Origin: Calliopsis andreniformis
Lineage: Eukaryota > Arthropoda > Insecta > Hymenoptera > Andrenidae
Length of the DNA stretch: 64,000 nucleotides
Direction of reading: 5' to 3'
Assembly (NCBI RefSeq): GCF_051401765.1
Contig: NC_135066.1
Span: 17,959,001-18,023,000 of the forward strand
Below are positions 26,379-39,788 of this stretch, one piece after another. Position 1 is the first letter of the stretch. Each line of letters opens with the position of its first letter. The notes beneath the pieces were generated by a model. It had not been told where the DNA came from and made no database searches. It worked only from the letters and a program-made list of their open reading frames with translations. Both the position numbers and the translations under genes were made by a program.

Positions 26379-29300
26379 TTTGCGTCTCTGTTCAGCTGGA
26401 CCAACGCTGTATATTCTCCTTCTTAACCACCAGCAAGTAGGTCGAGATAGCTGACAAGTTCCGATGAATCCGCTTCCGCGAATCTTCTGAACCCTGCAAA
26501 CCGATCCCAAGCCCCTCCGGGACCCCAGGCTTCCCACGCTGTTGCTACAACTTCACAGCACTACTCGCTTCTTCACAATCTCACAAGACAACTACTATCT
26601 CTCACAACTGGCCACTACAAGCGTTTATTATTAACCGGTGGCAGGGTCGCTCTCCTCGGAGAAATCAACGGCTACGTGGCGCAGCGATCCTTCGCTCAGA
26701 CGCGCACCGCTGTAAGTTCATTCACGAAACGGTGGAACCAAAGTGCCATCGCCGAGGGTGCTCCTCTTCTTTTCTTTTTTTTTTTCAAGCCCCTGGCGCA
26801 TCCCTCCCCAGCGTCCTTTACAAAGCCTCTCCTTCGACGTTATTAATGGAGCTACTCGATCGGCTAATCGTGTGTTCCGTCCACAGTCCATTAACGCTCG
26901 TTTCATACGCGGTTACACTTCACACGGCTCTCCGTCATCGTTCGCCGATAATGACGTAACGGCGGCCCTTTTCCGAGGCGAGCCGCACGTGGGACGCGGA
27001 GGATCGAGGGATGGAAATAGACGCCCCGATGCTGACGATAACACTCGAACGGTGTCATTAGGATCCATCAGATGTTATCGCGGCAGAGGGTGCATACTGT
27101 CGTCAGAGCTTCATGGTGCACCGTAGGTCCTTGAAATCCACCCACGCCCTCCTGGGAATCCCGCTGCTTCGCGATTGCCACGATGAAAATAAAACAGCAA
27201 GCTGGTTCCCTAAACTCCGAATTCGAGTTAACGTCCTTGGTCCATCTTCGCTACTATTCCACTAAGAAACTTGAGAACCAGATTAAAGACGCTATAAAGA
27301 TATAGAGACTGTTAATTTCCTTCGCTCTTTCCACGATTACTCTCTTCAAGAGCAAGAAGCAACCGTGGCCACGTTCAGGAGGACCCCGATTGCCCCTAAA
27401 ATTCAGTTAAACGAGTTCGAGCGTCTATTGAATTCTCCGTAATTGCTTGGAAGTATTCGGGGAGCGCAACTATGTTCGAAGCTTCGGTAAGTGTTGCAGG
27501 AACGAGCGAGTGGATAGCGCCACGATTTCCTCGACGATCGATGCCCGACACTGATCGATTGGTTCACTGTGGGACTGGGTAGAGATGGTGGCCTCGATCT
27601 GATGGTTTTTGTTACAGGTGATTGGGGGATAAATGGTAGGATTTTTACAAGTTGAATGGTGGTGGATGTGGAGCGAGATACGGAGCTGAGACGACGAGGC
27701 GCGTAGCCTCTGCGCGAAGTTGAAGGCGCGCTCACTGCTGCGTTGCGGCAGGCCTACTGACAGGGGCAACTGAGCTTTCGGTTCAGCTCGGTACGATTCG
27801 TGCGATTTCGCCACCCTCCGGCGGCAGCTTAAAGCATTCTCCGAGCACTTTTCATACCCCCCTCTCTACGCCCTCGTCCGACCCCCTCCTGTTATCACTA
27901 CAGGCTATTCTCCTTGTTCAACCCTCCAACGAACAGACAAATGTTAGAAAACGGCGCGAGGAGCTCGAACCCCGTATTTACTATTCATTCGTTAGCCTGG
28001 GATTTAGCGGGGAACGTTAAAAACCGATTAAGGATTATGTGGGCCGCATCGTGTAACCTTGTCACGTCTCCTGTGATAAATTAGTGTCGAGGAAGGGTAT
28101 TATGTTTCTATCAGAGGCACACGAGGGAGCAGACACATCATTGACTACGGTGGTTACCAGAGATTGTTGTGGGTATGGGGGTGGATGAGGGAAAGAAGAG
28201 GCGTGAAAGCTACTGGATATTCAAATTAATAATAGCTTAAAGTAACTCAGAATTTACAGTTTCAGCGCTTGCTGCAACTCTGACCTAATTGAGAATACAA
28301 AATAATACTTAAATTACACGTTTAAATACCAAAACTACTCAAATTTTGTATAATAGCTGAAATAGCAGCTTCCCCCTACAGCAAAGAATAAACAGATTCT
28401 CTCTCAGTATTGTACTTCAGCTAACAAGAGTTTGTTTTATTATCTTCGACACGCAATGAGTCATCAGTTTGATCATGAACTGCGTCGACATGACATAACT
28501 GTAAGCAGGACACATTAATCAATTTTGACGTCATATAGGAGTAAATATTAACTTATGTTAACAAATGACTGTCCAAATTAAAGGTATACCACGAAGGTTA
28601 ATCTTGAAACCTCTACAGCGCCTAGAGGATTTAAACGGAGATTTACGCTGTTAGCTCACGACGGTGGTGAGTATACTCAGCTCACTTACGTGTGCATAGG
28701 GGTGAGATTAGGTACTAAGGGCGTCCATAAGGGTAGTCAGTGTATCTCGAAAATGAAATACAGGAAATGCTAGTACAAATGCTAGCACCAAAGGTAGATA
28801 TATAGGAAAATGTAGAGTAAGCAAAAAGTGGACGGTACAGAGTATGCCAATATGGCGACTAGGGCGTAGGTCAGAGAGAATAATTAACTCATTTCATTTA
28901 TATCTTATCACTCTTCTCTTCTCCTTATTCTCTTACATTTCAGGTCTATTATTTCATTCTATTTATAATTAATGCACCTTCTAATGATTAAAACCGTAAA
29001 ACTATGTATTTAGTACATATCGAAAAAATTTGGATAAAGGTTATTCAAATATAGCCTCTGTCCATGTAAAAGGTCTTCGGGTCAAATTGACGTCAATAGT
29101 AGCAAAACTAGGGAGATCATACAAAAGTCAAAGGTTAAAACTTTCAATAACATCCTCTTTGGTACGGAGTAGTCTTAAAATCTTCGTCTTCTTTAATTAG
29201 AAATTTAAAGGGGTGAGTCAACAAGCTAAAATAAGACAAAAATTCCAATTATTAATTGGTACCTAAAATACCTGTGAAATGTGTCTGATGTCTGAGGCTA

Positions 29301-32300
29301 CGTATTCTACTGACACTGCTGCGCCTGACTTGACTACTTAGTAGTAGAATAAGTCGAGTTAGACATACATCACGTGAAGTCTCGATATTTTCATAGCAAT
29401 GAATAATTCTGAAGCAAAATCTCAAACACAATTCTTTATTTTTGTCGTACTTTGGCATACAGAAACCCTCCTTGCAATTTTTAACGTCAGTTACAAACAA
29501 CCTGTACTATAAATCTACAAACCTTCAATCAATACTTTAATTTAGTCCCTACCGGTAGCTCGAAGTTTAATACATTTCATCCGATACATTTTTTAATTCT
29601 GCCCTTGCCATAAATTGTTCTCTATATATATTATATAACAAATATTCTCTAATAGAAGTAACAAATAATACTAACTGTATAAATTTTGAACATCAATAGC
29701 GAAGGTATTGTATAAAAGTTATGATCTCGAAAATGTTTCCACCAATTTTCACTCCATCGCCCTGTAGAAACTCTTTAAAACAAATCTACAGACATTATTC
29801 TTTCTCCTACCTTTGGAACACGCAGCCAGTCGAGTTCTGAGCGCACGAAAACGATAAAAATCGCTTTACATACGTCTCGAAATGTTGCAATATTTTCGTG
29901 CAGAAACTCGTCCGTTGTCCGAACAGCGTTTCCCTTTCACAGCGACGTGCACAGGAAAAAAAGGAAAGCCTCCCTGCAACTGAAAATTGCCCCATTTGAA
30001 TGTCGAACTTTCGATTGAACATTTTCATAAATATGTATCACACAGCCAGAGCTTTCCCCAGGCTTTTGTCGCCTCCAACATAGATAGTTGTGACAAAGAG
30101 AATGAAATTTTTTTTCAGGGAATAAAGTTATCGGTGCGCAGTCATGGATAATTTATTAAAACTTGATTATTGAATTACACAGAACTGAATATTATTCCTC
30201 GTTCATTTCGATATCAGAGGATCGATTTGCACGATCAACCTATTTTCCAAAAATACGTGCATCCTATGAACTATTCACTGGGAGAACAAAATTAAAGATC
30301 TCCTGAAAATTATCTTCATAAATTTTCAATGTTTTTCGTAGGTAAGTGCTTTAGAGCGTTCTATTAATTCCTTGAAGTCTTACTTATCCTAATAAAAGTG
30401 GAAAATTCTTGCTGATATTATTCGCCATTATTATTCACAATTATGCACCGCGAGTATCATTCAGGACCATGTAAATGAATGCATCACAGAGAATCCTGTA
30501 AACGAGATTCCTGCCTTTGCAGAAGTGCACAAAGTACGGTGAAATTAAATCAAGCCCTTCATTGTCATGTAAATGCAAATCTTAAATATTACTTAAACAA
30601 TGCTGTGCTCTCTTTACATTCATTCTTCCCGAGACGCTTGAGAGAAGGTTAGTCACTTGTAAAATTTGAATAATGAAAGACATGATTATCGATCGAGAAA
30701 AGCTTCTTGTCTCCTGATTATGATCTGTTGGATCGGTTACAAAGGAGTTCGTTGAATAAGATAGGAAGTGGCACGTTCGTCACAATTACGACGAAGTTAT
30801 TAAAAGGCCAGGAAAGTCGACAATGGGCCGCTCGAGGAGGAGGTTTATTACTTCCGCAATAAGATTCTGGGGCGCACCCTAAGAAAGGGGTTAAGTTCAA
30901 AATACACACTGGCCAGATGATATGGGTGCTCGAAATTCTGTGACGTCTGGGCGAAATAATACAGCCATTGCTGACTTTCCACCGACTCGTTTTAATTTTA
31001 AGGGTCAAATTCCTCTAATTAAGGAGAAACCATATTTGTGTTATCTCAGTCGAAGTTTCAAAACTTTTGATAATCTGCTGGAAAAACAGTAGCAGAATAT
31101 TTGATTTGCACTTTGAAAAATCCAAGAAGACTCAAAATATTGTAATAGTAGTAATAATATGTATGATCTCTTGCACCTGTCGAATCTCATGAAAAGAGCT
31201 CTCAAGCGTAAGACATGTTACTTAAATTATTAAATTAGTAAGTATCTTGTGAACTGTTGATCATATGCCCTTAAAAGTGTTTATGGTATTTAAAATAGTA
31301 CTTAAAATACTCTCCTTATCAAAATACTACTACACTTAGAACACTTAGAAATTACTTAGTACACTTAGAAATTCAACTTTAAATGTGAAACATAAATTTT
31401 CCTTACGTTCCCTGTTTCAATCTTATTCGGAAGTATTTTAATATCTCCTAGATTGCGGCACGTGAACGTCTTCGCATGCAAAAGTACCAGGCCCCGCAAT
31501 TTCTCGATGAGTCCAATTTGCGAAATGGCGAACACTCTGGTCTCCTTTGTCTGGGAAAAAGGGGAAACACGCGAGAAGGAAGTGGCAAGGCGAGAAACGT
31601 TACTCTCTTGAACGTGGAAAACATTTTATGCCGCATTTCAAGAGAACAATGAAGGATCCTCGAAACACGCCAGTCGCAAATTCGTGAATATTTTTTGGCT
31701 GGTGTCAAGAGTCAAGGGAAAAAACCGCGGCGTTAACGAATGTCTCGTCGCAAAGCTGTTTCGAAACTTGCTCATTTAGCCCCGTAGACCACCCACACCT
31801 TCGACGTCTTGGAACTGGCGAGAGAGTAACCAAATTAACTCACTGAAAGTTGGAAAAAAGATACAAAGTTTTGAGAAGTCAATAGTAAATCTACATTAAT
31901 AGAGGTGTACTTAAATTAAAAAATGCTTAAAATATTTTCAAGTATTCATCGCTAAAAATGATCAGAAATACGTTAAATCTTAATATCACACAAATTAGAA
32001 AGAAGAATTTTTTGTATAAACATTTGTCGTATACAGAAATATAAGTCTTTATCATTCTGTAACATTGTAGAATTATTTCTGATATACATACGTAGCTTTA
32101 ATGCTAGAATATAGACACGAATATCGAAACCAGAAGTCAATGCAAACTACACCACTTTGTGCCGACACGATTTGCAATCCAATACCCCATCTTCAATCCA
32201 AAGGTTAATTCATTGAACCCCATAGAAAACGCCGACAATAAGGTCGAATGCATCGTGAAAATGCAAGAATCCATGGACGCAATAAGACATTTTTCACAGC

Positions 32301-33830
32301 GTTACAGATGCAGTCCCTTGGAATCGTCTCGAAACCAACTGGATGGGACATCGGATTTGCTGACTCGAAATCCTCGTTCCCGAACCTCTCGGGATCGAGC
32401 AGCCCTGGCTTGGGGTAAATATTGGGATCACGATGAATCGCAGAGCCCGCCGTTCCGATCGCCTGACCCTTTCGCGTAACGACTTTTGTTCCTGCAACGA
32501 CTATAACTTCGGAACGATTTACCCTTAAGAGGTATCATCGTGACTTCGCCGAATTTACGTGTAACGATAAAGGAAACAGTCGCAACATCACTCCTGTCGT
32601 GACATTCGCTCTCGTCAGGTGGAAGTTTATGCCAAGCGAACCGAGTAATTGGAATATCGACGATTTTGTGATCGCTCCTGATTTGGATCGTTGGTGACAG
32701 TGATCGTTTAATTTAGAGACATGGTATACTATATAGCCAAAGTATACCTGTAGACAAGTGAATATTTTAGAGTCATTATATTATTCATTTGTCAAGTATT
32801 ATTCATGATTACGTGAAATGTATTTGATCATGAAATTCATATAATTCAGCGAATTGAATAACGTTTCTTTAATCTCGTGCTCCTGCTATTGTAGATGAAT
32901 TTAGTAGATGGAAATAGTGGCGCCAGTAATGACATGGCAGAAAAATGTCTACACATAAAGGAAAAATCAACGTGTTTCCATAAGATAAAGATAGCAGGAA
33001 CCACTTCAGCTTTGTGTTGCGTGACTCACGTGAAGCATCGAGAACCTATTAGGCTACGTTTCCACCTCTGCCCAAGTTTAATATAGTTTCTTGCATCAGC
33101 ATTGTACTACCTATCTAGATATAACAATTCATAACTTCGGAAAGGCTTTAGAACCATAGATTTAAAAATAGTAATAAATTGTAGAAAAAAAATTAAATAA
33201 AGTTTAGACTACGATTAAATACGTAGCTCGATAAAGAATTCTGAAAATCGATCACAAGTAAAAAAATTGTTAAATATGTTCAAAGCGAATATTTTTCTCG
33301 TTACTTTTATTCTCAGAAATGCACACCAAAAAGCAAAGGTATATACTTTGTATAGGAAATCTATGAGAACGATTTCTTCGTTACTTGTATAATATTCGTT
33401 TTAGCGACTCACTCAGGTGTCGTGCAACAGCAAGTGGCTACGTGTTATCTAAACGTCAAAAGACTCTGAACCTGAATATTGCCCCCTTTTACACAGAATG
33501 CAAGTGACTGATAATCGTTACAAAGTCGAAAGTCAACTCAGAACTGTCACGCAACTCGACTGAAGTGTCGCGATAACACGGTGAATAAAATGTTCGGGCA
33601 CTTTCCGAAAGGGAATGTTAACGTGTTCCGACATTAGGAAGGGGTAGTTTGACACGCGTATACAACTCCAATTTCTTTCGCTACATTACATTTAATTACA
33701 CCGCCCCGTATACTACCTACCAACAAACTTTATGAACGTCAAATCGTTTCTGTCTCTTTGACGAAACATTAGTGACATTTTTCGTGAACATATGAAAATA
33801 CTTTCCTAAATACATGTGAGCTATCTTCCA
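26379..33830. other. Non-coding region: 5' leader and upstream sequence of the 26.3-kb exon, then intergenic
   Basis: Just upstream of the signal-peptide exon (in minus-strand sense) sequence to about 27.85 kb is relatively GC-rich and presumably contains leader and promoter. I could not fix a start site. Open frames at 26.7-27.1 and 27.4-27.8 kb overlap each other in several phases and translate to low-complexity Ser/Arg/Pro sequence, so I treat them as chance. From 28 to 33.8 kb the DNA is AT-rich without a supported gene, RNA or element. Confidence 0.5.
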
Positions 33831-33836
33831 AAAGTG

Positions 33837-34345
33837 TGCTGGATCCCGAAAATGTTCGGGATTCCCGAGAATATTCGGGGTTCTCAAAAATATCCAGGGT
33901 TCCCGAGAATATTCGAGATCCCGAGAAGATTCAGGATTACCAAAATTATCCGAAATTCTCGAATGTATCGTCATCATCGAAAATTTCAACAATCCGACTG
34001 TCTTGATGTTTTTCGAGTTTCATAATCACAATGTTTGGAATCAAAAAAGAAAAATTTGATTGAGGTGACTCAGAAATTATCCATTCAGAACTATCGATCG
34101 GTATTAAAATTCTTTATTGTCAGAATTTTCGAGATTCGCAATTACTTTCTACAATATTATTAACATAAACATATCCGACTAATAAAATACGTAATTTTCG
34201 AGAACATAATGGCCTTCGGATTTTCGTAATTATCGAAAGTATGGAGAAACTTCAAAATGTCGGGAATCACAGATATTTTCAGGAATCCCGAACAAACTCA
34301 AAAATCTCGGATATTTTCGGGATGCCAAAATTCTTGGGATTGAAT
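33837..34345. repeat. Palindromic GAATATTC minisatellite in two clusters
   Basis: Between about 33,837 and 33,975, five to six imperfect units of about 20 bp resemble TTCCCGAGAATATTCGGG. A weaker second cluster lies at about 34,250-34,345, with variants such as TCGGATATTTTCGGGA. The core is itself nearly palindromic. GAA and TTC triplets in alternating orientation recall heat-shock elements, but the spacing is not regular enough to call them functional. The clusters sit about 1-1.5 kb upstream of the P450 start codon. Confidence 0.6.
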
Positions 34346-35300
34346 ACGATCAGAATCAATCAAATACAGCTGACTGCTTTTTCGATAATTTACGTGATAG
34401 CGATAAAATGATTAACGACAAATATAAAGTAATTAAAAAAGGTAATCTTTCCGGAATAAACATGATGACATTGCATTATTTAATTTAAAAAAGCTGTATA
34501 CTAAACATGTACAGAGATGCTTGGTTACAGTTATATATGTAATTAATAATGTGGAACATTCAAATATTAAAATATCTGAAAACTTGAAACTCAAAACTCA
34601 TGGTGAACATTGCTATAAAGTAAATATTGTAACTGTGATTAAGCACTTCTATGACAATTCCAAGTATTTCTACATATTAGTTCAAAATTAGTTTAATAAT
34701 ACCAATCTCCACAAACTAACGCAATAAAAATAGATCAGAAAAGGATTACGAAACGATTACCAAACATTATACTATGATAATCCTGCCGATTGTTGCATAG
34801 AAATGCATAAAATCGCAATTTTCAGAACGCGATGACAATACAGACAAGATACAGGTACAAATACAACGCCTAGAGCCACCAAAATGAGTTCTGATACCGT
34901 GAAGAATTATGATTGATTGCGTGAGACCTTCGCAAATAATCACAGCGATAATATTATACAAGTGTTGCTATACAGATGACTAATTACATTAGTATTAACC
35001 TCCCAGTCAATCTAGAAAAAGCGTCTGAGAGCTGTGCAACCGTTTGCCATACGCGAGAGGCATTTACGTTCCGAGCACAGGGTAAACGTGAAACAAGTCA
35101 TGACAGACTAATTCCAATTGCGATTACTGCCCTCAGAGAGAAGAGGGCTGTAGAAGGCTTCAACGAGATCGCATTGCAACATACGCTCGATAATCTCGTA
35201 GCAAGTGCTCAATTCCGTGATCGCGCAAAATCCAGTATCGTGCATCGTTCGACCATACTCAGCATAAAGTGTGCTGTACCACTGTGCACCTGCAAAGACA

Positions 35301-37908
35301 ATGGCTTGGCTAACGTTGGAATCTCTTGGATTATTCGCTGTGATATTCTTTCTGCTGTATTATTATGGCACATCCACGTTCGACTTCTGGAAGAAGCGAG
35401 GCGTGAAAGGGCCACAGCCTCTACCTTTCGTCGGTAACTTCAAGGACGTATTCCTTGGCACGGGCTCGGTCAGTGACTGTTTCACCAAAGCCTACTATGA
35501 CTTCAAGAGTGAACAACTTGTTGGCATTTTTAGGGGACGTGTTCCGCTCCTAGTCGTTAAAGATCCTCATCTAATGAAGGATATTCTCATCAAGGATTTC
35601 CATATCTTCGGTGAGAGGAACTTAACTCCTCAGGTAGAGGTAGGTCGATGTTGATGAATTGAATCTACAATGACCCATAAATTTTTTTGTTAAGAAATAT
35701 TATCCTTTGCACTTGAGGATGCTTTAAATAAAATTATACTGTGCCAATATATCTGCTAGGGAAATATTCTCATGCAAATTAGTGGGAAGTATTGCGTCAT
35801 AAAATATTTGATTCACAAGATAGCCTCGAGATCACAACCGTTCTCTATTATACCGAGTTAATTATGCAAATATAAATAAATACGTACGATCTCGCCTGTA
35901 AAAATATTAAAACACTGTTACGTACACTACTCAATCGATTTTGGTACATTAACTCATTTGCCTCGTTTAGCTGGCTATCTGCATGTGCAAAATAAATAAT
36001 TCCGATTTTTAGAACAGTTATTAAACACTTAAATTTGAGGCGAATGGGTTAAGAAGAACAAGAACCCTTCAATTTTTATTCAAGCGTATCAATGCATATT
36101 CTATAGGTCGAACCGTTATCGGCGCATCTCTTCAGGCTTGATATAGTTAGATGGAAGCCCTTAAGAACAAGATTTTCATCTGTCTTCTCCTCGGGGAAGC
36201 TGAAAGAGATGTTTCACTTGTTGCTGGAGTGCGCAGACCACTTTGGAAAGTACCTAGACGAGGTGGTCGCGAAGGGCGAGCCGGTCGAGTGCCATGAGAT
36301 TTCGGCGAAATTCACGACAGACGTGATCGGCTCGTGCGCGTTCGGTATCGAGATGAACGCATTAGCAGATGAGAACAGCAAGTTCCGAAAAATGGGTCGA
36401 AAAGTTTTTGAAACGAGTTGGAGGTCTGCTCTTAGGGACAGGCTCAGGGATAATCCGTTTCTCTTCAGGATATTCGGACGTTTCGTCGTCGATCAAGATG
36501 TAGTGGATTTCTTTACAGATATCATCAAGCAGACTATAAACTACAGAATAAAAAACAATGTACATAGGCAAGATTTCGTGGACACTTTGGTAGACCTGAA
36601 GCAGCATCCACAGAAACTTGGCCTTAAAGGTGAAGATCGTATTCCCTTTTTTTTGGAGAAGATTTCTGTTTTATATTTCAATTATATTTCTGTTATATAT
36701 TTAGTCTTGAAATCGGGGGCTTTGGAAAGTTAAAAAAACAAGTGTTCTAGATTTCTCATTGTAAATAGCGTTAAAAATCGAACTTACTGATTTTAATCTC
36801 AATTTACAATGTAATATTATTTGTTTAAATAGAAGTGAACGACATATATGCAGCAGCGCAAGCCTTTGTCTTCTTCATTGCTGGCTTCGAATCATCCTCT
36901 GTGACCATTAGCAATGCCTTATATGAGCTCGCTTTGAATCCATCGATTCAAGAAAAAGTTCGAGCAGAAATTAAAGACGTCCTTAAAAAAAACAATGGCT
37001 CAATCACATATGACTGTCTTCAAGAGATGAAATATCTGAACACATGTTTGCAAGGTACCTATCTGTTCTTAAATCCATGTCTTAAAATAACAGCACTATC
37101 AATGTACTCTTACTGGCCCGATTCAAATGCTATCAAAATTTATCTTGTTTGTCAAATCTTGGGTTATCAGTCACATTACCTACATCAAAATGAATTGCCA
37201 TCGTGATAATTAATTTGGCAAAAAATACTAAGGAAACGTTATCAATTATTCACTTACATCACTCAAGTTTAATACAAGATTGTATAACAGTCCTGATATT
37301 ATGTCATTTAGTATCTAGGTATTACATTATTGATAATACTCTTTACATGTTACAGAAACACTGAGGAAATATCCAGTGATACTATACTTGTCTAGAGTAG
37401 CTTTGGCAGATTATACATTTGCGGGAACAAAGGTTACTATACCGAAGGGTCAGAACGTTTTCCTGCCAGTTTACGGGATTCACCAAGATCCAGAGATCTA
37501 TCCGAAACCGGAAGTCTTCGACCCTGATAGGTTCATGGACGGAAACGATCAAACAATTCACCCTATGCATTATTTGCCTTTTGGAGACGGCCCGAGGAAC
37601 TGCATTGGTAAGTTTTCTTATCAACGATGGAACTATAGAATGCCGCAAAAAGAATTTTGAAAATAATTTCTAATTTAATTACGACATTTTTAAAAAATAG
37701 AAAATGAGATTATATAATTACTATCTTCTTTCTAGCTGCAAGATTCGCCAAAAACCAATCGAAAGTGGCGCTCGTTACGATTTTATCCAAATTTAAGGTA
37801 GAAGTGTGCGAGGAAACTCAAATACCATACATTCTAGATAAAAGATCATTGTTCATTTTGCAACCGGCTCATGGGATACATATAAAAATGACGAAACTCG
37901 AAGAATGA
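35301..37908 (+). CDS. Cytochrome P450, CYP6 family (CYP6AS-like), five exons, 500 aa
   Basis: Haem-thiolate monooxygenase of the endoplasmic reticulum; insect CYP6 enzymes oxidise plant compounds, insecticides and lipids. Exons: 35,301-35,633, 36,107-36,629, 36,833-37,054, 37,356-37,607 and 37,736-37,908. All have GT-AG borders and phases 0, 1, 1, 1. The protein has an N-terminal membrane anchor (about residues 3-24), a WKPLR C-helix motif, an I-helix AGFESSS (302-308), ETLR (360-363), the FDPDRF meander and the haem loop FGDGPRNC, with ligand Cys442. Length is normal for CYP6. Two positions are unusual: the conserved I-helix threonine is Ser306, and the residue two after the cysteine is Ala444, created by the last splice junction, where Gly is usual. 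The CYP6AS assignment rests on remembered family sequence. No frame damage was seen, so it is probably functional. Confidence 0.93.
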
Positions 37909-38040
37909 GTAGTATTTTGAATATTAAAGTATTCAGAAGAACTATTTTAAAAGTACATGGCTGACTTTCATTAGGCAGTATTAAAAATCGTTTTATTTCA
38001 GTACTGACTATTTTAAGCCGAGCTTTTACGATAATTATGT

Positions 38041-38126
38041 AATAAAGAGTGTAAATAATGCATAGTCATTGTATGATACGTGGTGTGATAAAGTATACTT
38101 ACCTTATTTACATGTTTTACAATAAA
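38041..38126 (+). terminator. Polyadenylation signals of the P450 gene
   Basis: AATAAA occurs at 38,041-38,046 and 38,121-38,126, 133 and 213 bp after the stop codon, before the transposon at 38,218. Either could serve as the 3' end signal. Confidence 0.55.
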
Positions 38127-38217
38127 ACATTATACTGTTTTTATTTGGTCACGTTCTTTACATTTATCAGCACGGAAAAAAGAATTGTCTTCCTATAATG
38201 TATTAAAAACGACTATA

Positions 38218-38597
38218 CAGGGTGTCCTACGTGATACTTTTCCCGATTTTTCAAATACTTACGATAATCTGACAAAAAATATTTTAAACAAAGGTTGATC
38301 AGTTTTCGATTGGCTATACATTGCAGTAAAACAAAGTTCGAAATTATTTTTTCTTATTATTGTCAAGGCCACCTTCATTTTTTAAATGACACTTTGTATT
38401 TTTGATTTAACAATATTACAGCCCGTATTAAGAGGAATTTGACGACCTAGTATACCATGACCTTCGAATGACCTTGTAGGTAAAGAAATGAAAATTGCAA
38501 CAAAAAATGATAATCTGCTTGAATGTGTGATAATAACTTGTTTTTATTATTAAGACTCGAAATTACATTCAATTCAAGAACCTTGACCAAACGAACA
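38218..38597 (+). repeat. Left terminal inverted repeat of the mariner-type element
   Basis: It pairs with the complement of 39,789-40,171 over its whole length. Shared landmarks are GATTTTTCAA, CGATAATCTGA, TTGATCAGTTTTCGATTGGC, AGCCCGTAT, AATCTGCTTGAATG and AGACTCGAAATTACATTCAA. Similarity fades just before the transposase stop side, near 38,597. Confidence 0.85.
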
Positions 38598-38617
38598 AAA
38601 ACGATTTCACGAAAAAG

Positions 38618-39671
38618 TCACATCAAATGTTCGAAATGAAGTCCATGTTTTTGTAGACACAATTCCGCTCTACGTAGTAAGTTTGCATTGATTGCTCTTA
38701 CGATAGAGTCGTAGCGAAGTTCTTCGCATGCTGTACAGATTCGCTGCTTGAAATGTTCCTTATTTTGTATTAGAACAGCATAAACTATCGACTGCAAATG
38801 ACCCCATAAAAAAATCAAGTGGTGACAAATCAAGGGATCGTGGTGGCCAAGCAATAAGTGCCCAACCAATGTTCTCCAAACTTTAGATTTAGGTAATTTA
38901 CGAACGATTCGAGCATTATGAGGTGGACAACCGTCTTGCTGGAAATAAATACGTTGCTGAATATCATCTGGAAGCCCTTGCATCAATGTTTGAAGTTGCG
39001 TGGAAAGGAAATTTAAATAACTTTGAGATGTTAAATTATGTTCATAAAAATAAGGTCCAAGTGGATGACCGTGTACTATTCCACACTAAATATTCACTGC
39101 AATTTTCTGTTGAAAATTATGTTCTCTGAACCAGTGAGGATCGTCTTTAAACCATAAATGATGATTGTGGCGGTTAATTACGCCATTATTAGAATATTTG
39201 CATTAATTCGTCCACAGAATGTAGTTTAGTATTTCAGGATTATCTTCGTATGAAATCACAAGCCAAGATATAAAATGAAAACGATGTTGTAAATCAGTTA
39301 CGCATAAATGTTGTACTTTGCTCATTTTGTATGGATGATGATTATTCTTTTTTATGATCCTATGAACTAAACTCTTGAATAAACCAGTATCAGCACTAAT
39401 TGCACGAATAGAAGTGTGCGAATTTTCTTCTACATGTGCCAAAACAGTACCAGTAACAGTACTCCTTCTGTTGTAATTATAAATGGTTTGCTTCTCTTTT
39501 TCTTTTGAAATTCTCCATGACTTCGTAAATTTTTTACAATATTGTATAATGTGCAGATGGATGGAGCCTTTCTGGGTACTTTGCAGCATACAGATTTGCT
39601 GCTTCACGTGCATTTCTTATACATTCACCAAGTATTAGCAACATATCAACCTTTTCACTGTTAGAATACAT
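38618..39671 (-). pseudogene. Broken transposase of the Tc1/mariner (IS630) superfamily
   Basis: Read on the minus strand from an ATG at 39,671, the relic starts MYSNSEKVDMLLILGEC, followed by RNAREAANLYAAKYPERLHP. This is the N-terminal helix-turn-helix (DUF4817-like) seen in many insect transposases of this group. That frame stops near 39,535. A second frame (39,203-39,613) carries the HTH/linker region ending around HHPYKMSKVQHL and the first acidic catalytic neighbourhood. A third (38,618-38,986) carries QQDGCPPHNARIV with the second catalytic Asp. The SPLDFF block with the third acidic residue is present but in yet another frame. Several frameshifts therefore disable it. Confidence 0.85.
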
Positions 39672-39788
39672 TTTCTTCAAGTTAATATTAAACTACGATT
39701 TGCTCTCGTGACAAGTCAAGACTAAACAGAAGAACTGTCTTAACTGTTATGAATTGTCGATAATTCGTAAGAGCTACCAATGCATACG

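Noticed and set aside
27403..27814. Minus-strand frames of 110 and 114 codons
   Set aside because: They overlap each other in different phases and are low-complexity Ser/Arg/Pro. They probably lie in leader or promoter sequence of the gene starting at 26,378.
34976..35437. 153-codon frame overlapping the first P450 exon
   Set aside because: It overlaps the P450 start in another phase, has no domain, and includes a mis-framed copy of the P450 N-terminus.
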